Of a stretch of DNA of 7,010 bases, positions 1 through 5,792 are shown in pieces. The notes under the pieces were generated by a model that searched no databases, was not told the DNA's origin, and saw only the letters and a list, made by a program, of their open reading frames with translations. Numbering within the stretch: position 1 is the first letter of the stretch; each line of letters begins with the position of its first letter. Both the position numbers and the translations under genes were made by a program. This DNA is from Propionibacteriaceae bacterium (GTDB lineage: Bacteria; Actinomycetota; Actinomycetes; Propionibacteriales; Propionibacteriaceae): positions 1 through 7,010 of the forward strand of contig PMLO01000237.1 of NCBI GenBank assembly GCA_003158895.1, written 5' to 3'.

Positions 1-954
1 CACCAGATCGACCATCGCCTGCGTGCCGCGAGCGTCCTCGAGGGGCCATGGGAACTCGACACCGCTCCGCAGGGTCGCGACGAGGTTCTCGAACTCGAGC
101 ACGTACTGACGCACCCCCGGGAACCCCTCGACGCGCGTCGTCTCGCCTTGGACCACGTGTACCTGCGCCTCGCCCACGACCCCTGCGTTGAACGGCGCGG
201 TCAACCGGATGAGTCCGTCGTCGCCCTGGAACGTGACCTCTTGCCGCGGGTACAGACGGGTCGAGGTAAGCGCGCAGTAGCTGAATTCACCCGAAGGCCC
301 GGCCATGGTCCCGGTGACCTGGGCCCACACGTCGACGCCGTGCTCCCTGCGGATCCGCGAGGTGAGCTCCACAGGTTCGGCGCGCGCAGCGAACCGTGCC
401 GAGCCGTAGGCGTACACGCCGATGTCCGGGATCGACCCGCCACCAGTCTCCGGACGGTTGCGGATGTTGCCCACATCCGGCAGGTCGAAGCTGAACACCG
501 CATCCACGTGCCGGAGCCTGCCGATCGCGCCCTCGTCTATCAGGGTTCGAACGCGCTGCCACTGCGGGTGGTGCACGATCATGTACGCCTCAGACGCGAA
601 CAAACCGGTCCGGTCACGGGCAGCGATCAGGGCGTCGATCTCCGGCGCGGTCATTGCGATCGGCTTCTCGGTCAGTACGTGCTTGCCCGCCTCAAGTGCC
701 TTGAGGGTCCACTCGACGTGCAGGTGGTTGGGCAGCGGGATGTAGACCGCCTCGATCGTGGGATCGGCCAGCATCGCGTCGTAGTCGGGGTGCACGACGA
801 TATCGGGCGCGAAGGACTTGAACGCCTCCGCCTTGGCCGCGGACGACGTAGCCAGCGCTGCGAACCTGGCTCCCCGCGCCTCGTGGATCGCTCGGGCGGT
901 CTGTGCAAGGGCGAAGCTCGAGGCGCCCATCACGCCGATGTTCACAGGTTCCAT
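1..954 (-). CDS. Gfo/Idh/MocA-family NAD(P)-dependent oxidoreductase, C-terminus cut by window edge
   Basis: A single open frame of 318 codons runs from the ATG at 954 off the left edge, so only the last few tens of residues are probably missing (the family is usually 330-360 residues). The start has a strong Shine-Dalgarno, GAGGAGGA at 965-958. The N-terminus NIGVMGASSFA (residues 5-15) is a Rossmann nucleotide-binding loop, with GxxGAS in place of the classic GxGxxG. The family's hallmark EKP is at residues 96-98 (HVLTEKPIAM); its lysine is normally catalytic. EAYMIVHHPQW and GGGSIPDIGVYAYG match the substrate-domain signatures. Enzymes of this family oxidise or reduce sugars, inositols or related polyols in the cytoplasm. 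The substrate cannot be told from sequence alone, and no sugar transporter or sugar pathway gene is in the window to help. The family call is firm; the reaction is not. Confidence 0.9.
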   Translation of the reverse strand, partial: MEPVNIGVMGASSFALAQTARAIHEARGARFAALATSSAAKAEAFKSFAPDIVVHPDYDAMLADPTIEAVYIPLPNHLHVEWTLKALEAGKHVLTEKPIAMTAPEIDALIAARDRTGLFASEAYMIVHHPQWQRVRTLIDEGAIGRLRHVDAVFSFDLPDVGNIRNRPETGGGSIPDIGVYAYGSARFAARAEPVELTSRIRREHGVDVWAQVTGTMAGPSGEFSYCALTSTRLYPRQEVTFQGDDGLIRLTAPFNAGVVGEAQVHVVQGETTRVEGFPGVRQYVLEFENLVATLRSGVEFPWPLEDARGTQAMVDLV

Positions 955-1309
955 GTGTCCTCCTCGTCATGGTCATCGTAGAGACGTAAGAGGCTTCGGG
1001 TGGGGGTCGAGGCGGTTTGCCTGGACATGTCCGGCAGAGGGTGGCTGGAGGGGGTGCGGAGTGGGCGGGCGGCGCTCACGGGATGTCGGCGGGTGGGGGC
1101 CGTTCGGATTCTCGATGGCCGGTCCAGCGCTGGGGGTCGTGCGCGACTTCGTTGGGAGAAGCCCCACCGGTGGGGGTCACGATGCGGCCGTCGGCGCCCT
1201 TATGCGTGTTGTGGCGACGGTGTGAGAGTCACCTTCCTACCTGACGACACAACGGCGCCAACACTTCTCCGAGAATCGGTGGGAGCCGATCCAGGTCTCT
1301 GCCTCTGAC
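955..1309. other. Gene-free stretch upstream of the oxidoreductase; palindromes and G-tracts
   Basis: I see no convincing gene in these 355 bases. Short open frames exist in several phases but give low-complexity Pro/Arg- or Gly/Arg-rich peptides with no ribosome-binding site. What stands out is a run of perfect palindromes (1023-1032 GGACATGTCC, 1124-1133 CCAGCGCTGG, 1162-1175 CCCCACCGGTGGGG) and repeated plus-strand G5 tracts, including TGGGGG at 1001, 1094, 1131 and 1171. The stretch is the upstream region of the minus-strand oxidoreductase, whose promoter must lie here or further up. Just upstream of that gene TACGAT (980-975, minus) could be a -10, but no -35 matches it. A weak hairpin at 1275-1290 (ATCGG/CCGAT, six-base loop, no T-run) follows the thioredoxin-like gene and is too poor to call a terminator. 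Confidence 0.5.
1162..1175. promoter_or_regulatory. Perfect 14-bp palindrome, possible operator
   Basis: CCCCACCGGTGGGG is an exact inverted repeat with no spacer, about 210 bases upstream of the oxidoreductase start. C-tract/G-tract inverted repeats of this general look are known operators of CsoR-type metal-sensing repressors, but no csoR gene lies in the window. In such GC-rich DNA a chance palindrome cannot be excluded. The observation is certain; the function is a guess. Confidence 0.3.
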
Positions 1310-1552
1310 TCAGCCAAGCAGGGGTGCGAGCAGTTCCTTCACCTGTGCGGCGGTCGGTACGCGGCCTGAGAGCAGGACCTGCTCGTCGACGACGAGGCCG
1401 GGGGTCCGCATGATGCCGTACGAGGCGATGTCGGCGTAGTCCGTGACCTTCTCGAAGGTGGCGTCGATGCCGAGGTCGGAGGCTGCCTGCTTGGCGGCCT
1501 TCTCGAGGTTGATGCAGTTGGCGCAGCCGGAGCCGAGGATCTTGATGTTCAT
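1310..1552 (-). CDS. Small thioredoxin-fold protein (redox-active disulfide protein 2 type)
   Basis: This 80-residue protein has the N-terminal strand and active site MNIKILGSGCANC, with a CxxC pair at residues 10 and 13. A TPGLVVDE segment in the second half has the position of the conserved cis-proline loop of thioredoxins. Length and motif order match the stand-alone small thioredoxins of the redox-active disulfide protein 2 family, which commonly sit beside PF03773 permeases. It is cytoplasmic; a thiol-disulfide exchange or metal(loid)-handling role for the partner permease is inferred, not shown. The ATG at 1552 lies 25 bases after the permease stop on the same strand, so the two are very likely co-transcribed. 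Its ribosome-binding site is weak (a GAGAGAA-like stretch). It is the last gene of the arsR operon. Confidence 0.88.
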   Translation of the reverse strand: MNIKILGSGCANCINLEKAAKQAASDLGIDATFEKVTDYADIASYGIMRTPGLVVDEQVLLSGRVPTAAQVKELLAPLLG

Positions 1553-1577
1553 GTCGTGGTTCTCTCGTGTTGGATGG

Positions 1578-2636
1578 TTAGAGGATGGCGTTGAACAAAT
1601 AGCCGACGCCGATGATGCCGACGGCGGTGACGGAGACGAAGACGGCGATCAGTTTGGGCTTGAGCACGCGGCGCAGCAGGATCATCTCGGGCAGGCTCAA
1701 GGCGACCGTGGCCATCATGAACGCGAGCAGGGTGCCCATGGGCATGCCCTTGGCGTAGAGGGCGTCGATCAGGGGCAGGATTCCGGCGGCGTTGGAGTAG
1801 AGCGGGATCCCCACGAGAACGGCGATGAGGACGGCGAAGGGGTTGTCGGCGCCGGCATACCTGGCGAAGAAGTCCTGCGGCGCCCATCCATGGATCGCCG
1901 CCCCGAGCCCGATGCCGACCAACAGGTACGGCCAGATCTTCCGCAGGATCGAGGCCACCTCTTCGATGCCCATCTGGATCCGGTCGTCCCAGGTGAGGCC
2001 TGCGGTGGAGTCGATGATCTTGCCGCGCAGCTTGGTCTCGAACACGAACGGCTCGACCCAGCGTTCGAGCTTGAATCGGCCGATGATGAAGCCGGCCAGG
2101 ATCGCGATGACCAGTCCTGCGCTCACGTACAGCAGGGTCGGCCCGATCCCGAACAGGCCGAGCAGGAGCGCGATCGCGACCTCGTTCACCAGAGGACTGG
2201 CGATCAGGAAGCTCATCGTCACGCCCAGCGGGATGCCTGAGGCGACAAACCCGATGAACGCAGGGACCGCGCTGCAGGAACAGAACGGCGTCACCACGCC
2301 GAGGCTGGCGGCCAGGACGTTACCGATGCCTTCTCTCTTTCCGCCCAGTAGCGCCCGGGTCCGTTCGACGCTCATGAAGGACCGCAGGACGGTGACGATG
2401 AAGATGATGCCTGCCAGCAGCAGCAGGATCTTGACGGTGTCGAGGAAGAAGAAGTTCACGCCGCTGCCGAGCCGCGACGTCAGGTCTAGGCCGAAGACGC
2501 GACCAACCAGCCAGTCCCAGAACGGCTGGTTCAGCAAATACAGCGCCCACCAGACCACCGTGGCGAGCAGCAGGCCGCCCCAGCGCTGGATGGACTTGCG
2601 TCGCGTGCTGGTGCCGGTGTCGGTTGTGGCGCTCAT
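1578..2636 (-). CDS. ArsP/PF03773-type permease (metalloid or metal efflux)
   Basis: This 352-residue polytopic membrane protein carries the family signature TPFCSCSAVP at residues 116-125, with cysteines 119 and 121. It is followed by IPLGVTMSFLIASPLVNE (135-152) and, in the second half, by the related GIPLYSNAAGILPL (277-290). Hydrophobic segments lie around residues 20-37, 62-85, 105-132, 138-162, 167-187, 236-250, 265-290, 298-320 and 328-352. Characterised ArsP exports trivalent organoarsenicals such as methylarsenite. Others in the family are linked to copper or zinc efflux, so the substrate is open; the adjoining CVC-type ArsR favours arsenic. The frame is open upstream to 2732, but the start at 2636 is chosen because its ATG overlaps the arsR stop (ATGA), indicating translational coupling, and because the extra residues are unlike the family. 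Confidence 0.9.
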   Translation of the reverse strand: MSATTDTGTSTRRKSIQRWGGLLLATVVWWALYLLNQPFWDWLVGRVFGLDLTSRLGSGVNFFFLDTVKILLLLAGIIFIVTVLRSFMSVERTRALLGGKREGIGNVLAASLGVVTPFCSCSAVPAFIGFVASGIPLGVTMSFLIASPLVNEVAIALLLGLFGIGPTLLYVSAGLVIAILAGFIIGRFKLERWVEPFVFETKLRGKIIDSTAGLTWDDRIQMGIEEVASILRKIWPYLLVGIGLGAAIHGWAPQDFFARYAGADNPFAVLIAVLVGIPLYSNAAGILPLIDALYAKGMPMGTLLAFMMATVALSLPEMILLRRVLKPKLIAVFVSVTAVGIIGVGYLFNAIL

Positions 2637-2950
2637 CGGACGACAACCAGCTGACGCGCTACAGATGCCGGGTCCGGGAGAGCCGCATGAAGGCGCTCCA
2701 ACGCGCCGGGAACCAGGGAGTAGTCGATCCACCGACCCCTGCGGGTGCCCTCGATCAAGCCAGCCTCACGCAGAACCTTCAAGTGGTAGCTCAGGAGATT
2801 GCCCGGGATCTGGGGCTCGGGTTGAAGATCGCACACGCACCGGGTCCGGCCGACGAGCAGGTGCAGCAGCTCCAGGCGGATCGGATCCGCCACCGCTGCA
2901 AGGAGCCCTGCCGCCTCAGCTCGGCTAACAGGCGTTTTTGAATCAACCAT
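2633..2950 (-). CDS. arsR: ArsR-family arsenite-type transcriptional repressor
   Basis: A 105-residue winged-helix protein of normal ArsR length. It contains TRCVCDL at residues 36-42, with C38 and C40. This is the CVCDL motif that binds As(III) in classical ArsR proteins and releases them from DNA. The recognition helix follows (NLLSYHLKVLREAGLI, 51-66), then the wing (EGTRRGRWIDYSL, 67-79). A third ligand cysteine is absent, as is allowed in the family. The open frame extends far upstream, antisense to other DNA, but ATG at 2950 fits the family N-terminus (MVDSKTPVSRAEAAGLLAAV). It also lies about one helical turn from a good promoter, so the message may be leaderless. The stop overlaps the permease ATG. 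It probably represses its own operon and, judging from shared sites, the TDT and AhpD-like genes. Confidence 0.92.
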   Translation of the reverse strand: MVDSKTPVSRAEAAGLLAAVADPIRLELLHLLVGRTRCVCDLQPEPQIPGNLLSYHLKVLREAGLIEGTRRGRWIDYSLVPGALERLHAALPDPASVARQLVVVR

Positions 2951-2986
2951 GTTTGAAGCATGCTCCGGGATCGTCACCAGTGTCAA
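2942..2986 (-). promoter_or_regulatory. arsR promoter with overlapping ArsR-type operator
   Basis: On the minus strand TTGACA (2986-2981) is followed after 18 bases by CATGCT (2962-2957), a plausible -35/-10 pair. The expected transcription start falls at or beside the A of the arsR ATG (2950). The plus strand from 2942 to 2957 reads ATCAACCATGTTTGAA, an inverted repeat ATCAA-N6-TTGAA. It overlaps the last base of the -10, the start point and the start codon, which is ideal for repression. There is no convincing ribosome-binding site, in keeping with a leaderless transcript. That ArsR binds here is inferred from position and symmetry. Confidence 0.6.
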
Positions 2987-3015
2987 GCCAGCGGGGAAGG
3001 GCAAGATCAGACCCG

Positions 3016-4128
3016 TCAGCTCTTCCAGATCTGACCCGAACGGATGCCGGCCACTGTGCGTACGAGCACGACGCCCCAGGCGGCGAGCAGTCCGAGGTAG
3101 AGCACAGCGTCCACTGCCTCCAGGGCTGGTGACTGCCAGGCGCGGGCAAGCGTGATGGTCGCGGCGGTGTAGGCGCCGAGCGGGAAGACGAAGGCCCACC
3201 ACCCCAGGTGGAACGGGACGCCTCCCTTCCGCACATAGCGGACCAGCAGGACCACGGCCAGTGCCAGCCACCACAGCCCGAAACCCCACACGGCAGTGCT
3301 CGCCAAGCGCGTCAGTACGTTCACCGCGGGGCCCGCGTCGGCCCACAGGGTGGTTCCGGCTTTGGCCAGAGCCATCGGCACCAAGGCGGCGACACCGATC
3401 GGTCCGAGGCCGATCCAGACGGTGGGCGCCAGCGGCGCCGGCGGGAGGGGATGAAGGACGAGCCGGTCGTACACCAGACCCAGCGTCAGGAGGAACAGCA
3501 GGAAACCCATCCCGAAGAACGCGTAACCGGCAACGATCAACAGCCCGGCAACGCTGGCGTCGGCCTTGCCGACCAGTGGCGCCAACGCCATGGGGATGAT
3601 GATCGTGACCACCGGCGGGATGAACCAGCCGCCATTGACCGACTCGGCCGGTGGTTGCCCGGTGACGAGGATCACGGCGAACGCAACTCCCATGACCAAG
3701 GCCAGGCCGCCACCCAGAATCGCCAGTATCGAGATGGTCCAGGTGGACACGGACGAGGAGAAGAGGCTGGGGCCCACCACCGAGGTCACGACCGCGGCGA
3801 CGAGCAGCCCGCCGGGAAGCATGGCGTGCATGGCGCCCTTCATCGGGTGCCGGAAGTCGGCTGTGGCAGCGTTCGTGTGGACGATCCAGCGGACTGCGTT
3901 GACCACCAGCAGGACGGCTGCCAGGAAGTATGTGACGATGGCCAGCCCGGCGCCTACTGCGTGGGCAGACCCGACAAGCGCGGTCAACCCGCCGGGGTTG
4001 TTGTACGTGGTCACGGCGAGAATCCCGGTTCCCATGACGGAGGCGAACCAGCCAGGGTTCAGTTCCCTGATCCGCTGCCCGGCGACGAGTGCAGGCGACG
4101 GCGCGGGGATGGTGGGTGACGTGGTCAT
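3016..4128 (-). CDS. TDT/SLAC1-family anion transporter (TehA/Mae1/Ssu1-like)
   Basis: This 370-residue protein has about ten hydrophobic segments and the family landmarks: ELNPGWFASVMGTGI (residues 22-36), FRHPMKGAM (92-100), GGWFIPPVVTIIIPMALAP (166-184), WIGLGPIG (238-245) and HLGWWAFVFPLGAYTAATIT (307-326). The family (PF03595) includes bacterial TehA, yeast malate permease Mae1, the Ssu1 sulfite pump and plant SLAC1 channels, all moving small anions across the membrane. The substrate here is unknown. A candidate ribosome-binding site GAAGGAG ends 11 bases before the ATG, a little far. The gene lies 65 bases upstream of arsR on the same strand. A site resembling the arsR operator precedes it, so a role in the metalloid response (oxyanion or sulfite efflux) is reasonable but inferred. 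Confidence 0.88.
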   Translation of the reverse strand: MTTSPTIPAPSPALVAGQRIRELNPGWFASVMGTGILAVTTYNNPGGLTALVGSAHAVGAGLAIVTYFLAAVLLVVNAVRWIVHTNAATADFRHPMKGAMHAMLPGGLLVAAVVTSVVGPSLFSSSVSTWTISILAILGGGLALVMGVAFAVILVTGQPPAESVNGGWFIPPVVTIIIPMALAPLVGKADASVAGLLIVAGYAFFGMGFLLFLLTLGLVYDRLVLHPLPPAPLAPTVWIGLGPIGVAALVPMALAKAGTTLWADAGPAVNVLTRLASTAVWGFGLWWLALAVVLLVRYVRKGGVPFHLGWWAFVFPLGAYTAATITLARAWQSPALEAVDAVLYLGLLAAWGVVLVRTVAGIRSGQIWKS

Positions 4129-4213
4129 GTGACGTGCTACTCCTTCGTTGCTGTTGCCGGGGCGTGAGTCCAGCTCGCGCAGATCGGATCGCCAGCACTA
4201 CAGCGTGCGTTGA

Positions 4214-4229
4214 TTCAAACCTGCCTGAA
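4214..4229. promoter_or_regulatory. ArsR-type operator candidate, TDT promoter
   Basis: The inverted repeat TTCAA-ACCTGC-CTGAA has one mismatch between the five-base arms and the same six-base spacing as the arsR operator. Its first base in the minus-strand direction (4229) is also the last base of the candidate -10 TACATT, as seen at arsR. The neighbouring ten bases TTGATTCAAA (4210-4219) also occur in the arsR start region on the other strand. Confidence 0.45.
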
Positions 4230-4310
4230 ATGTACCACTGTCCAGCCCTGAGATTGACAAGCGGCACGGAGATTGCGCTGGTGCCGGACGAGGCGTACCG
4301 TCGATCATAG

Positions 4311-4341
4311 ATCAAGCAATTTTGAGACAACCGGCATTGAA
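4311..4341. promoter_or_regulatory. Tandem ArsR-type operator candidates before the AhpD-like gene
   Basis: Two near-abutting inverted repeats share the pattern of the arsR site: ATCAA-GCAATT-TTGAG at 4311-4326 and GACAA-CCGGCA-TTGAA at 4326-4341, sharing one base. The first begins at the last base of the candidate -10 CATAGA; the second ends 14 bases before the preferred start codon. Together they would cover the transcription start and leader. Binding by the ArsR encoded at 2633-2950 is inferred. Confidence 0.5.
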
Positions 4342-4355
4342 CCATGAGGAGAGAC

Positions 4356-4736
4356 ATGACGTCAGCACCGCCCACCACCGACCAGATCCTGGCCAACATG
4401 AACGTGTCCCTGAACGGGAAGGTCCCCATGGCTGCGCAGCTGGCAGCCAAGGTCGCGCCGGAGCTGCTCCTCCGCCACGTCCAGGACAGCGGCTTCGCGA
4501 TGCCGAAGGACGAGACCGGCGCACTGTCCGAAGAGACCAGGACCCTCATCTACCTCGGTGTGGCGTTGGCCACCGGGAGCCGTGCGTGCATCGAGGCGAT
4601 GACCAACAAAGCTCACGTCCTGGGGATCGAATCATCGAAGCTCTTGGAGACCTTCAAGATCGCTCGGTTCGCCGAGGCCACCCGCGTGCTGGGTAACGCA
4701 GAGCCGCTGTTCGCTGCTCTGGAGACCGGCAACTAG
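4356..4736 (+). CDS. AhpD/carboxymuconolactone-decarboxylase-like small protein
   Basis: A 126-residue helical protein. Its core LSEETRTLIYLGVALATGSR (57-76), then ACIEAMTNKAHVLGI and later KLLETFKIARFAEATRVLG, follows the PF02627 pattern: a conserved acidic turn, a cysteine-bearing helix, then a second helix. True AhpD peroxidases use CxxC; here the first position is serine (S75) and only C78 remains, so a dithiol peroxidase mechanism is doubtful. ATG at 4356 is preferred over the in-frame ATG at 4344 because AGGAG at 4347-4351 precedes it and the earlier ATG has no ribosome-binding site. Two ArsR-like sites sit just upstream. It diverges from the TDT/arsR block and ends where a foreign gene fragment begins. 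The family is fairly sure. A thiol-redox or arsenical-related role comes from context only. Confidence 0.75.
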   Translation: MTSAPPTTDQILANMNVSLNGKVPMAAQLAAKVAPELLLRHVQDSGFAMPKDETGALSEETRTLIYLGVALATGSRACIEAMTNKAHVLGIESSKLLETFKIARFAEATRVLGNAEPLFAALETGN

Positions 4737-4738
4737 GT

Positions 4739-4879
4739 CTCTTGCACGCCACTGCGTTCTCACCGACCGACACGATGCCCATGCCTCGGTGGGCGAAGGG
4801 CCTCATGGCAGTGCAGAGCGCAATCGCCCTCTCGACTACCGCGCTGGTCATCGCCCGGGCGGTGAACATTCTCACGTAG
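4739..4879 (+). pseudogene. C-terminal fragment of a membrane protein (ion-channel-like tail)
   Basis: Starting within three bases of the preceding stop codon, an open stretch encodes HATAFSPTDTMPMPRWAKGL (from 4745), then a hydrophobic helix with SAIALSTTALVIARAVNILT, then TAG at 4877. GC at third positions is high, as in a real gene. From memory this resembles the end of actinobacterial two-helix ion-channel-like proteins: a pore-region tail followed by the last helix, closing in VIARAVNIL. That identification rests on recall, not on a search. The only ATG in frame near the front (4775) has no ribosome-binding site and would give just 34 residues. The rest of the gene is absent, replaced by the AhpD-like gene, so a recombination junction near 4737-4745 is likely. 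Confidence 0.5.
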
Positions 4880-4983
4880 TGCCGGGACCTCCGGGCCGTA
4901 CGCAGCAGGCACGTGACGAGGATGCTGGCAGAAGAGCCCTGCGGGTCCGATGCGCACATTCAGTCTCCAGGTCGGTGCGGCGC

Positions 4984-5778
4984 TCAGGGCTCGCCGGATC
5001 CTGACTCGTCGCCGCTTGGTTCGGTGATCCACCAAGGAGTACTGGTGCTGCCGCCGGCCGCCTCGATGGAGTCGAGGGCCGAGTCGATTTCGCGGGCCAC
5101 GTTCCCGTCATGCCGGATCCAGTCGACGATGATCAGCGTTATCATCGGCACCACGACCGGCTGGGCCGCGGCCCAGAGGATGCCGCCCCAGACCTGGTTC
5201 ACCGTGATCATGACGACAATCCCGGGAAGCTCGTCCAGCAGGCCATCGACGAGAGAGAGGGCCATCCGCGGGCCCGGGGTCATCCACCCAGGCACAAGGT
5301 CCGGTGAGAGAAGCTGCAGGTTGGCGAGGAAACCGCCAAGTAGGCACGCACCGATGAGCGCGAGCCAGGAGCTGTCGTCCGATCGGGATCGCGCGAACCA
5401 CGACGAATTGAACGCCACGACGATGAGGACGCCGTTCAAGGTCGCGCTGACCAGGGGGAAACCCAATATCTGGAACAGCGGATTCCGAATCCAGGCGACT
5501 CGGCGTCCGCGCGCCTCCTCCCACAACCGGATCGGGGCCGCCACGACGAGGCCGAAGCCGACCAGGACATCGGTGAGGGCGACTCCCACGACACCCCACG
5601 ACCCCACGGTCAGGCGAAGCAGGGCGGGCGTCCCCGCCAGGCACCACCACAGCAGCGCGCACGAGGCGAGGTACACGGCGGTGCGCCAGTGCGCCCAGCC
5701 GGGCAGGCGCAGCGCATGCCACAGGTAGGGTGCGGCGAGCACGAGAACCAGCCCGCTGGCCACCAAATCCAGCATCAT
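4984..5778 (-). CDS. CtaG-like membrane protein (cytochrome c oxidase assembly/copper-related)
   Basis: A 264-residue protein with hydrophobic segments near residues 4-20, 33-50, 63-82, 100-124, 138-156, 184-202 and 206-221, ending in an acidic, Gly/Ser-rich tail. VDGLLDELPGIVVMI (177-191), then GGILWAAAQPVVVPMITLII (198-217) and DWIRHDGNVAREIDSALD (219-236), follow the C-terminal pattern of PF09678 (caa3_CtaG) proteins: D..pG, then GG-ILW, then W-R-D-x-EA-x-x-ID. The usual acidic/Gln residues before GGILW are replaced by VNQV. Members are assigned to copper delivery to cytochrome oxidase, but many actinobacterial copies have no tested role. The start is uncertain: two tandem ATGs (5778, 5775), and the only purine-rich stretch (GAGGGGG) is about 18 bases away. 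It stands alone between two gene fragments. Confidence 0.65.
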   Translation of the reverse strand: MMLDLVASGLVLVLAAPYLWHALRLPGWAHWRTAVYLASCALLWWCLAGTPALLRLTVGSWGVVGVALTDVLVGFGLVVAAPIRLWEEARGRRVAWIRNPLFQILGFPLVSATLNGVLIVVAFNSSWFARSRSDDSSWLALIGACLLGGFLANLQLLSPDLVPGWMTPGPRMALSLVDGLLDELPGIVVMITVNQVWGGILWAAAQPVVVPMITLIIVDWIRHDGNVAREIDSALDSIEAAGGSTSTPWWITEPSGDESGSGEP

Positions 5779-5792
5779 GCGGCGTCCACGTC

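Larger units (their letters stand above)
4129..4355. promoter_or_regulatory. Divergent promoter region between TDT gene and AhpD-like gene
   Basis: This 227-base gap separates two diverging genes and must hold both promoters. It is AT-richer than its surroundings. TTGACA occurs on the plus strand at 4254-4259, and TTGTCA on the minus strand at 4260-4255. The minus-strand candidate -10 is TACATT (4234-4229), giving a long 20-base spacer. The plus-strand candidate -10 is CATAGA (4306-4311), with no good -35. Three inverted repeats similar to the arsR operator are listed separately. Promoter calls here are tentative; the regulatory character of the gap is well supported. Confidence 0.5.

Noticed and set aside
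1275..1290. Hairpin ATCGG-N6-CCGAT after the thioredoxin-like gene as terminator
   Set aside because: The stem is only five pairs and there is no T-run, so it is too weak to call.
1000..1308. Open frames in the 955-1309 gap on both strands
   Set aside because: No ribosome-binding sites, no recognisable motifs, and compositions that differ frame by frame as in non-coding GC-rich DNA.
1825..2928. A 367-codon open frame on the plus strand opposite the permease and arsR
   Set aside because: It is antisense to two clearly recognised genes and its product resembles no family.
3004..3037. Imperfect direct repeat AGATCAGACCC/AGATCTGACCC and a GTCAG/CTGAC hairpin at the end of the TDT gene
   Set aside because: The repeat units are short, with 12 bases between them. 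The five-pair stem lacks a T-run. Neither supports a terminator or a mobile-element end.
3208..4119. A 303-codon open frame on the plus strand opposite the TDT gene
   Set aside because: The product is low-complexity Gln/Arg/Gly/Asp-rich, the typical antisense shadow of a hydrophobic membrane protein.
2633..4549. A 638-codon open frame on the minus strand running into arsR
   Set aside because: Only its last 105 codons are protein-like (ArsR). The rest is out of frame with, or opposite to, the TDT and AhpD-like genes and is rich in Arg/His/Pro, as expected of GC-rich shadow frames.
4654..4959. A 101-codon minus-strand open frame over the AhpD-like gene end
   Set aside because: The plus-strand reading of the same stretch gives a coherent membrane-protein tail with coding-like third positions. 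The minus frame is antisense to two coding sequences.
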